DNA of 5,757 nt from an uncultured Emergencia sp. (GTDB taxonomy: Bacteria; Bacillota; Clostridia; Peptostreptococcales; Anaerovoracaceae). The first letter of the stretch is position 1. Each line of letters starts with the position of its first letter. The position numbers were made by a program, and so were the translations under genes. Below the pieces are notes generated by a model, which searched no databases, had not been told where the DNA came from, and saw only the letters and a program-made list of their open reading frames with translations. The stretch lies in assembly GCA_937997955.1 (NCBI GenBank), contig CALLDR010000051.1, positions 1 through 5,757 on the forward strand, given 5' to 3'. This document shows positions 1-5,358 of this stretch, piece after piece.

Positions 1-2
1 TT

Positions 3-935
3 GGCTCTGCGGTAATTGCCATGTTCATTGGCATGTTTCTTAACCAGTTCGTTCGCAAGACGGATGTGTTCGCCACAGGGCTGAAGTTCACCTCCAAGAA
101 GATATTGAAATTCGCCATTATCCTGCTGGGGCTGTCGCTGAACATCACCGCCATCTTGCACGTAGGCCAGATGTCCCTGACAGTAATGGTCTTCACCTTG
201 CTGACCTGCTTTGGCGGCGGTTACTTCATCAGCAAGGCGCTGGGACTGAACTGGAAGCTGTCCAATTTGATTTCCGCTGGTACAGGCATCTGCGGTGGCT
301 CTGCCATTGCCGCTATCGCCCCCACCATCGACGCGGACGACAACGACGTTGCCTACGCCATGTCCGCCACCTTCCTATTTGACATGGCGATGATCGTGCT
401 GTTTCCCATCATGGGCCGGGCACTGGGTATGACGGATCAGGCCTTTGGCATCTGGGCAGGTACGGCGGTGAACGACACCTCCTCCGTGGTGGCCACCGGC
501 TATGCCTTCTCCGAGGCGGCAGGCGATTTCGCCACCATGGTCAAGCTGACCCGCACGCTGGCGATCATCTCCACGGTGATCGTGTTCGCCCTTGTGCAGC
601 TGAACCTGAAGCGTAAGGAAGCCATGGCTCTCCAGCAGGACGGCAGTGCGCTTAAAGCTGAGTTCTCCATCAAGAAGATCTTCCCCTGGTTCATTCTGGG
701 TTTTCTGGCCATGTCCATCGTGGCGAGCATCCTTCCTATCCCTGCGCAGTTGGTGAGCGGCACCAAGACTGCCAGCAAGTTCCTGATGGTCTGCGCACTG
801 GCTGCCATCGGATTGAATACCTCCTTCGCCAGCATGAAGAAGGCTGGCATCCGCCCCATGATTCACGGTTTCATCATTTCTGCGCTGGTTGTAATTGTGG
901 CGCTGCTGGTGGAGATGGGCATGGGAATCGTGTAA
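3..935 (+). CDS. YeiH/UPF0324-family membrane protein (putative sulfate exporter), 5' end missing
   Basis: This is the C-terminal part of an integral membrane protein of the YeiH/UPF0324 family, members of which are annotated as putative sulfate exporters; the substrate is not firmly established. The reading frame is open to the left edge, and residues before the first ATG at 21 (GSAVIA) fit the family, so the gene starts outside the window. About eight hydrophobic segments are visible. Family signatures include ILLGLSLN near 126, the glycine-rich GTGICGGSAIAA near 279-314, GIWAGTAVNDTSSVVATGYA near 450-510, and MVKLTRTLAIIS near 538-573. The last membrane segment ends just before TAA at 933-935. 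No gene follows on this strand for almost 500 bp and a terminator lies 22 bp downstream, so it ends its transcription unit. The family call is confident from the motifs; transport of sulfate or related anions is only a family-level inference. Confidence 0.9.
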   Translation, partial: GSAVIAMFIGMFLNQFVRKTDVFATGLKFTSKKILKFAIILLGLSLNITAILHVGQMSLTVMVFTLLTCFGGGYFISKALGLNWKLSNLISAGTGICGGSAIAAIAPTIDADDNDVAYAMSATFLFDMAMIVLFPIMGRALGMTDQAFGIWAGTAVNDTSSVVATGYAFSEAAGDFATMVKLTRTLAIISTVIVFALVQLNLKRKEAMALQQDGSALKAEFSIKKIFPWFILGFLAMSIVASILPIPAQLVSGTKTASKFLMVCALAAIGLNTSFASMKKAGIRPMIHGFIISALVVIVALLVEMGMGIV

Positions 936-957
936 GAAAGCTGCAAGACAATTGAGC

Positions 958-996
958 AAAGCCACAGTTCAAAACAAAACTGTGGCTTTTGTCTTT
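958..996 (+). terminator. Intrinsic terminator of the YeiH-family gene
   Basis: A perfect 12-bp stem (958-969 with 978-989) encloses the 8-nt loop CAAAACAA and runs into the T-rich tract TTTTGTCTTT. It begins 22 bp after the stop codon. The left arm starts with AAA, so the hairpin also has a short T tract when read on the minus strand, but the plus-strand tail is better. Confidence 0.9.
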
Positions 997-1013
997 GGAT
1001 TGAGGAATGGCGT

Positions 1014-1258
1014 TACGTATTTGCTCGAATTACGCAGCTGATGGATGATGCAATTCTGAATTTCCGTCTTGGGAAATACAGCCCCAATCGCCGCAGAGAA
1101 TCCCGTCAGGTTATCCGTGCAGGCAATGAAAATGTCCTCCACGCCTCGTTTTTTAGCCCGTTGAGTACCGTTGCCCAGTACTTGGCACTTTCGTTTTCTC
1201 CTACCCACATCCCCAACACGTCTTTTTTAAGGGCACAACGCACATATCCTTGCTCACT
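1014..1258 (-). pseudogene. IS256-family (mutator-type) transposase remnant, frameshifted
   Basis: Read on the minus strand, two overlapping frames together give the middle of an IS256-family transposase. The upstream frame gives DVLGMWVGENESAKYW and then ATVLNGLKN down to about 1152. The downstream frame continues with RGVEDIFIACTDNLTGF, then AAIGAVFPKTEIQNCIIHQL and RNSSKYV. The D of CTDNL matches the second catalytic Asp of the DDE triad, and the CIIH of QNCIIHQLRNS is the family C-x2-H motif. The first Asp, the final Glu, both termini and terminal inverted repeats are absent. The frame change is at the A run 1149-1154 (T on the plus strand), best explained by loss of one base. Similarity ends at KYV; the frame then runs into the terminator of the neighbouring gene. 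It is not expected to be functional. Confidence 0.85.
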
Positions 1259-1288
1259 CTTTTTTTCATTTTCTTGTTACGGTCTTTC

Positions 1289-1338
1289 GGGGCAACAGCC
1301 CCATCAAATCGCTTGTAAAGCGATTGTGTTTTCGAAAA
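1289..1338 (+). promoter_or_regulatory. Cluster of dyads upstream of the HTH-GH51 gene (possible operator or old terminator)
   Basis: Three symmetrical elements sit in a row. GGGGC-AACA-GCCCC lies at 1289-1302. An 8-bp stem AATCGCTT/AAGCGATT with loop GTA lies at 1307-1325. The 10-bp palindrome TTTTCGAAAA lies at 1329-1338. The second is followed by TGTGTTTTC and could be a weak terminator. The latter two overlap the -35 and spacer of the candidate promoter, which is where an XRE-type repressor would be expected to bind. The structures are seen directly; the regulatory role is inferred from position. Confidence 0.4.
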
Positions 1339-1352
1339 AAGCATGATACGAT
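1324..1352 (+). promoter_or_regulatory. Candidate promoter for the HTH-GH51 operon
   Basis: TTGTGT at 1324-1329 and TACGAT at 1347-1352 are separated by 17 bp, and the -10 box carries an extended TG (TGATACGAT). The -35 match is poor (3 of 6), so the extended -10 would matter. This gives a leader of roughly 60 nt before the ATG. An alternative pair, TTGCAA at 1372-1377 and TACAAT at 1393-1398, has only a 15-bp spacer and would place the start almost on the ribosome binding site. Confidence 0.4.
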
Positions 1353-1421
1353 ATTGCCATAAGCAGTGATGTTGCAACACATAGCTACAATCTACAATAG
1401 TGAAAGGAGACGATCTCACCA

Positions 1422-3605
1422 ATGCGATGCTCCCTTGTTTCCAACAAAATAATCCAAGCCCGTGAACGTTTGGGACTCACACAGCAGCAGTTAGCGGAAA
1501 AGCTTTGTGTAACCAACAAAGCCGTTTCCAAGTGGGAATGTGGCGTCACACTTCCTGACATCTCGCTTTTGGTGCCACTATGCCGTGTTCTGGGTCTGAC
1601 GGTGCAGGAACTGCTGGATGAATACGACGGCAAATTCGGTAATACCCCCGGCTGCCAGACCACGGAAGATCCTGCGCAGGACACGCTGTTTGCGGCGCAG
1701 CAGCACAGCCATTACCTGTATATCGATCTCAAAACCACCTCTACGGTGTCGCCCCATTTGTTTGGCCACAACCTGGAGCATACCAGAGCCAGCATCATGG
1801 ATGGTCTCAGCGCCCAGATGATCCGCAACCGGAAGTTTGCCGGCGCTGCGGCGCGCAACGGCGTAGCGCTGGACTGGGAAGGCATCGGCGAATGCGTGTA
1901 CTTTGCCAATGAACACCGCCTTCCCGGTAGCAACGCAAACGAAGCTTATGTATGTCATTACGCGCACAACGGCATGTGGCGGCGTAACGAATGTCAGTCT
2001 CAGATGATTCAGAACCCAATTCCGAATCAGGTGAGCGGTATCCGTCAAAAGGAGCTCTTCCTTCAAAAGGACAGGAGCTATCCGTTTGCCGTCGTTGTCA
2101 AAGTACAGCAGCCGCTGGATGTGCGCGTCGCGCTCACCAACGCCGATGGTACGCAGATTTATGCGGAAACCGTTTTTCCTGTTCAGCCCGTTCTAGCGAA
2201 GGAGGATGCACAGGAAGAGGTGGATGAATGGCAGCGCTTTGAGACGATTCTGACCCCCGGCGTCGACGATGCGCATGCCGTGATAAGCATTACCTACACG
2301 GAGCAGGCACAACTGCTCATCGGCGCAGTTTCCATGATGCCGGACAATCATTTCCATACCATGCGCAGGGACACCGTGGAAAAGCTCAAGGAAATCGGCG
2401 TGCGTCTGCTGCGCTGGCCGGGTGGCAACTTTGCCGGCGAATATCGCTGGCAGGATATGTTCCTGCATCCCGACAGGCGCGCTCCCATGGAGGGCTACAT
2501 GGAAAATGAAACGCAGCCCTTTACACACGGCTATGACATGCATGAAATAGACACCGACGATTTTATTGCACTGTGCCGTGAGATCGGCGCGGAGCCCTTC
2601 CTCACCATCAATGCCGCCTGGGATTCCCCCGAAGTATGCGCCGCCTGGGTGGAATACTGCAACGGCCCTGCCGAGAGCAAATACGGCAGGCTGCGTGCCC
2701 AGCGCGGTCATCAGGAGCCCTACAATGTCAAATGGTGGTCGCTGGGCAACGAAATGGGTTATGGCCACATGGAGGGCGCAAATACGCCGGATGGATACGC
2801 ATCGCTGGTGGAAACGCATGCGCGTGCCATGCTGAAGGTCACGCCGGATCTGAAATTTGTTTCTTCCGGCCCCTATCCGAATCAGGAGTGGGTAGATGTT
2901 TCCATCAAGAAGCTGGCTCCCATTGCGCCATACGTTTCTCTGCATACGTACAATTCAGTCCATTGGGACTTCACCTCTCCGGAGGGCATGGAGCGCTGCT
3001 ATAACGAAATGATCCGCATGCCCATCCACAATCTAGGAATCCTGCGCAGGCTGCATGACATGCTCCCGGAAAAGACATTCATCTCCTACGATGAATGGAA
3101 TCTGTGGAAAACATGGTGCCGCAATCCTTCCTCCATGGAGGGCATCTTCACTGCGCAGATGCTGCACATGTTCATGCATGAAAGCGAAAAACAGCGCATG
3201 CCCATGGCCTGCTACTTTGAGCCGGTTAACGAAGGCGCCATGCAGGTGCATCCGGATCATACCGAGCTGACGGCAACCGGTCAGGCCTTTGCGCTGCTCT
3301 CCCGGCATGCCGGCGGAAAGCTGTGTACGGTAGATGGTGTAGAAGACTTTGAAGTCGTTGCCACCATCGATGATCATCATGTGCTGACCCTGACGATGCT
3401 CAACCTGAACTGGCAGGAGGAAACTACTTACTCTCTGAATAAATGCGGAACAGTTCTGGAAAACAAGGTACTTCAGGCCGAAAATCTGTTGCCTGGTACC
3501 CCGTTTACGGAAAATCCCCTGATGATTCATGTCAAGGATGATATTATCAAGGCGAAGCTTCCACCCCGCAGCGTTGCCTGTATCAGTATTTCACTCGTCG
3601 AATAA
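1422..3605 (+). CDS. XRE-family HTH domain fused to GH51 alpha-L-arabinofuranosidase
   Basis: The product is 727 residues. Residues 8-66 form an XRE/Cro-C1 helix-turn-helix: IIQARERLGLTQQQLAEKLC, then AVSKWECGVTLPDISLL and LCRVLGLTVQELLDE. A linker (67-97) leads to a GH51 module that hydrolyses terminal alpha-L-arabinofuranosyl links. HLFGHNLEHT and GLSAQMIRNRKFAG open it, a beta-rich insert of carbohydrate-binding type spans about 187-310, and the TIM barrel follows with RWPGGN at 331-336. The acid/base Glu is E444 in GNE (442-444), and the nucleophile is E558 in YDEWNLW. A beta-sandwich C-terminal domain closes the protein. There is no signal peptide, so it is cytoplasmic. AAAGGAG at 1403-1409 lies 12 nt before the ATG. 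No in-frame ATG occurs between residues 2 and 125, so the enzyme module cannot readily be made without the HTH. It is probably the first gene of an operon with the dehydrogenase. The domain calls are confident; a dual enzyme/regulator or sugar-sensor role is inference. Confidence 0.92.
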   Translation: MRCSLVSNKIIQARERLGLTQQQLAEKLCVTNKAVSKWECGVTLPDISLLVPLCRVLGLTVQELLDEYDGKFGNTPGCQTTEDPAQDTLFAAQQHSHYLYIDLKTTSTVSPHLFGHNLEHTRASIMDGLSAQMIRNRKFAGAAARNGVALDWEGIGECVYFANEHRLPGSNANEAYVCHYAHNGMWRRNECQSQMIQNPIPNQVSGIRQKELFLQKDRSYPFAVVVKVQQPLDVRVALTNADGTQIYAETVFPVQPVLAKEDAQEEVDEWQRFETILTPGVDDAHAVISITYTEQAQLLIGAVSMMPDNHFHTMRRDTVEKLKEIGVRLLRWPGGNFAGEYRWQDMFLHPDRRAPMEGYMENETQPFTHGYDMHEIDTDDFIALCREIGAEPFLTINAAWDSPEVCAAWVEYCNGPAESKYGRLRAQRGHQEPYNVKWWSLGNEMGYGHMEGANTPDGYASLVETHARAMLKVTPDLKFVSSGPYPNQEWVDVSIKKLAPIAPYVSLHTYNSVHWDFTSPEGMERCYNEMIRMPIHNLGILRRLHDMLPEKTFISYDEWNLWKTWCRNPSSMEGIFTAQMLHMFMHESEKQRMPMACYFEPVNEGAMQVHPDHTELTATGQAFALLSRHAGGKLCTVDGVEDFEVVATIDDHHVLTLTMLNLNWQEETTYSLNKCGTVLENKVLQAENLLPGTPFTENPLMIHVKDDIIKAKLPPRSVACISISLVE

Positions 3606-3673
3606 CATACACGGAATGCAAAAAGAATAAAATGAAAACAGCAAGTCGCTCACAGCATGAAAGGAGTAATTTT

Positions 3674-4825
3674 ATGAAAAATGGAAAGTTGACGGTTGCC
3701 ATCGTGGGCATGGGTTTCGGCAGCTGTTTCCTGCCCATCTATCTGAAGCATCCGGATGTGGAGCATGTCATTATGGTGGATACCAATCCGGACCAGCTGA
3801 AGGCGCTGGCAGATATGTACCTGCTGGACGAAAGCTACTACACCACCGACTTTGAAGCGGTATTGCAGAACCCGGATGTGGATGCGGTCCATCTGGTCAT
3901 TCCGCCCGCGCTGCATGCGCCCATGTCGGTTCAGGTGCTCAACGCAGGCAAGCACTGCGCCTGCACCATCCCCATGGGTATGTCCATGAAGGAGCTGGAA
4001 GACGTTATCAAGGCGCGGAAGGCTTCCGGCAAACACTATATGTTCATGGAAACTTCCGTCTACACCCGCGAGTATCTGTATGTGAAGGAGCTGTACGAAT
4101 CCGGCGCAATGGGCAAGCTGCAGTATATGCGCTGCGCCCACTATCAGGATATGGAGGGCTGGCCCTCTTACTGGGACGGCTTCCCGCCCCTGGCACATCC
4201 CACCCATGCCATCGGCCCCTGTTTTGCTCTGGCAGGGCAGCGTCCGGTCAGCGTCTTCGGCAGAGGCTCCGGCAAGGTCCGTCCGGAACTGGAAAAGCAG
4301 TACGGCTGCCCCTTCGCCTTTGAGTCTGCTCTGGTGGCCTTGGAGGATGGCGAGACGACCGTTGAAATGGAGCGCTTCCTGTACCATGTCGCCCGTGGCT
4401 ACAGCGAATGCTTTAATATCTATGGTGAAAACAAGTCCTTTGAGTGGGATCAGCTCAACGGCGACAAACATGTGATGTTCAGCCGGGATCTGGTTTGGGA
4501 GAACGAGAACCGCGGCGGCAAGATCGATGAGGAATACGTTCAGGTCCCCGATTATGCCCATCTGCTGCCGGACGTCATTGGCCGGTTTACCTACGAAGTG
4601 GCCTATGACGAGGTCAATCCCCATCTGTCCTTCAAGCAGGGCGGCGGTCATGGCGGTTCCCATCCGCATCTGGTTCATGAGTTCGTTACCAGCATTCTGG
4701 AAGACAGAACTCCCTTCCCCTCCGATATCGATGCGGCCTACTGGACCGGCGTTGGTCTCCTGGCCCACGAAAGCGCCATGGAAGGCGGCACCGTAAAGTC
4801 GCTGCCCAAGTACGAAGAGCTGTAA
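3674..4825 (+). CDS. Gfo/Idh/MocA-family NAD(P)-dependent oxidoreductase with atypical EKP motif
   Basis: This 383-residue protein has the Gfo/Idh/MocA layout. An N-terminal Rossmann fold has the dinucleotide loop VAIVGMGFGS (about 8-17) followed by the acidic strand end VMVDTN. DVDAVHLVIPPALHAPMSVQ and VLNAGKHCACTIPMGMS follow, then a C-terminal alpha/beta dimer and substrate domain containing HPTH (175-178) and HLVHEFVTSILEDRTPFPSD near the end. Members oxidise or reduce sugars, inositols or related compounds; the substrate here cannot be read from sequence. The conserved EKP motif, whose Lys normally assists catalysis, is T98-I99-P100. The start at 3674 is chosen because AAAGGAG at 3660-3666 lies 7 nt before it; an in-frame ATG at 3632 has no good ribosome site. 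It lies 68 bp after the HTH-GH51 gene with no terminator between, suggesting co-transcription and a role in sugar metabolism. Confidence 0.87.
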   Translation: MKNGKLTVAIVGMGFGSCFLPIYLKHPDVEHVIMVDTNPDQLKALADMYLLDESYYTTDFEAVLQNPDVDAVHLVIPPALHAPMSVQVLNAGKHCACTIPMGMSMKELEDVIKARKASGKHYMFMETSVYTREYLYVKELYESGAMGKLQYMRCAHYQDMEGWPSYWDGFPPLAHPTHAIGPCFALAGQRPVSVFGRGSGKVRPELEKQYGCPFAFESALVALEDGETTVEMERFLYHVARGYSECFNIYGENKSFEWDQLNGDKHVMFSRDLVWENENRGGKIDEEYVQVPDYAHLLPDVIGRFTYEVAYDEVNPHLSFKQGGGHGGSHPHLVHEFVTSILEDRTPFPSDIDAAYWTGVGLLAHESAMEGGTVKSLPKYEEL

Positions 4826-4844
4826 CGGGAGCCGGTAAAAACGC

Positions 4845-4970
4845 AGTCTCCCCAAAAAAGCCGAACCAATCGTTCTGCCTCAAATTGTCCATACAGCCAA
4901 GAGGGCTTGCCTTGATTTTGCCCAGCAATGCATTTTCAGCAAAGACCGCGGTCAAGGCTTCTCCCACAAT
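4845..4970. other. Structured intergenic stretch, no gene recognised
   Basis: This stretch follows the dehydrogenase gene. It contains a perfect palindrome GACCGCGGTC (4944-4953) and a 7-bp inverted repeat GCCTTGA (4909-4915)/TCAAGGC (4952-4958). On the minus strand it is open from an ATG at 4965-4967 leftwards past 4850, with a protein-like start MGEALTAVFAENALLGKIKA, but this frame then runs antisense into the dehydrogenase gene and has no clear family. It may be an old gene fragment or a dispersed intergenic repeat; neither can be settled from one copy. Confidence 0.35.
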
Positions 4971-4990
4971 AAAAAAGTGTCTGCGACACT
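4971..4990 (-). terminator. Minus-strand intrinsic terminator
   Basis: On the minus strand AGTGTC-GCA-GACACT (plus coordinates 4976-4990) is followed directly by six T residues (4971-4976 are A on the plus strand, one of them shared with the stem). The stem is only 6 bp with a 3-nt loop, so it is modest. It would block leftward transcription from the minus-strand genes to the right before it reaches the dehydrogenase gene. Confidence 0.55.
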
Positions 4991-4997
4991 CTCAACT

Positions 4998-5034
4998 CCC
5001 CTAACCCCTCATTCATGAGGGGAAGGGGTTTTCT
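4998..5034 (+). terminator. Intrinsic terminator of the HTH-GH51/dehydrogenase operon
   Basis: An inner stem CCCCTCA (5005-5011)/TGAGGGG (5016-5022) with loop TTCA is extended by an outer CCCCT (4998-5002)/AGGGG (5024-5028), followed by TTTTCTT. It is GC-rich and strong, and it is the first convincing plus-strand terminator after the stop codon at 4825. Confidence 0.75.
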
Positions 5035-5063
5035 TATCTCCTTCTTTATTGTAAAATTCTATT

Positions 5064-5129
5064 ATGAATATATTACAATCCATCTTTACCGATTATTATG
5101 AACACATCATTTATGAACTCCATCTTTGA
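5064..5129 (+). pseudogene. N-terminal remnant resembling an IS91-type transposase
   Basis: A 21-codon frame, ATG at 5064 to TGA at 5127-5129, reads MNILQSIFTDYYEHIIYELH plus one Leu. From memory this resembles the extreme N-terminus of IS91/Y2-type transposases of Clostridia, which begin close to MN(I/L)LQ-IF-DHYEE--Y-LHPRDS before a zinc-binding domain. Nothing of the zinc-binding or catalytic regions follows, and no ribosome binding site precedes it, so if the match is right this is only the edge of a deleted element. The similarity is short and could be chance. Confidence 0.4.
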
Positions 5130-5140
5130 CAGCACAAATT

Positions 5141-5190
5141 AAAAGACAGCTCCCTTTCAATTAACGGAAAAGTGGCTGTCTTTTTTATTA
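5141..5190. terminator. Bidirectional terminator between the convergent units
   Basis: A 10-bp perfect stem AAAAGACAGC (5141-5150)/GCTGTCTTTT (5175-5184) encloses a 24-nt loop. The plus-strand tail is TTTTTTATT. On the minus strand the arm ends in TTTT followed by AATTTG. It starts within 4 nt of the stop codon of the minus-strand ribbon-helix-helix gene, so it is most likely that gene's terminator and a second barrier to rightward transcription. Confidence 0.75.
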
Positions 5191-5358
5191 AATCTTACCA
5201 GTTTTATTGTACTTGTTGATATATTCTTCCAATGCTTTCTCTACTGTAGCCGTCTTTGAAAGTTTGGTATCAGCAATGAATTTCTCCAGCTTATCTGATA
5301 CCGACTTATCAATCTTACAGTTCAGGTTCTTGTATGCTTTATTTGCAATAATCGTCAC
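5188..5358 (-). CDS. Small ribbon-helix-helix (CopG/Arc-like) DNA-binding protein
   Basis: This 56-residue protein has the ribbon-helix-helix layout: a short strand NLNCKID (11-17), helix A SVSDKLEKFIADTKL (19-33), a turn SKTA, and helix B TVEKALEEYINKY (38-50), with a basic tail. Proteins of this type bind DNA as dimers and serve as antitoxins, plasmid or conjugative-element regulators, or autorepressors. The assigned start is GTG at 5356-5358, which overlaps the TGA stop of the upstream gene as GTGA and suggests translational coupling. The Shine-Dalgarno-like AAGGAG touches the GTG with no spacer, and an in-frame TAA sits just upstream. The only other early candidates are two ATT codons at residues 3 and 4, better spaced from AAGGAG. 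The gene is AT-rich like its upstream partner. The fold is likely; the partner and role are unknown. Confidence 0.72.
   Translation of the reverse strand: MTIIANKAYKNLNCKIDKSVSDKLEKFIADTKLSKTATVEKALEEYINKYNKTGKI

Noticed and set aside
375..965. Long minus-strand open frame opposite the YeiH-family gene
   Set aside because: It is the antisense shadow of a clearly family-matching membrane protein; its translation is rich in His and Gly with no recognisable domain.
1041..1346. Plus-strand frame of 101 codons between the first two genes
   Set aside because: It is antisense to the IS256 remnant and passes through the hairpin cluster; no ribosome site or protein-like pattern.
2193..2945. 250-codon minus-strand frame opposite the GH51 module
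   Set aside because: Antisense shadow of GC-rich coding sequence; the plus strand carries the catalytic motifs.
3632..3673. Upstream in-frame ATG giving a 14-residue longer dehydrogenase
   Set aside because: No good ribosome site precedes it, while AAAGGAG is ideally placed for the ATG at 3674, where the Rossmann-fold homology also begins.
3650..4855. 401-codon minus-strand open frame opposite the dehydrogenase gene
   Set aside because: It mirrors the dehydrogenase frame, has no ribosome site or domain, and the plus-strand frame matches a known family throughout.
5079..5127. 9-bp direct repeat TCCATCTTT at 5079-5087 and 5119-5127, and imperfect dyad ATTGTAA/TTACAAT at 5048-5079
   Set aside because: Short, in AT-rich sequence, and only two copies; not enough to call an attachment site or repeat array.
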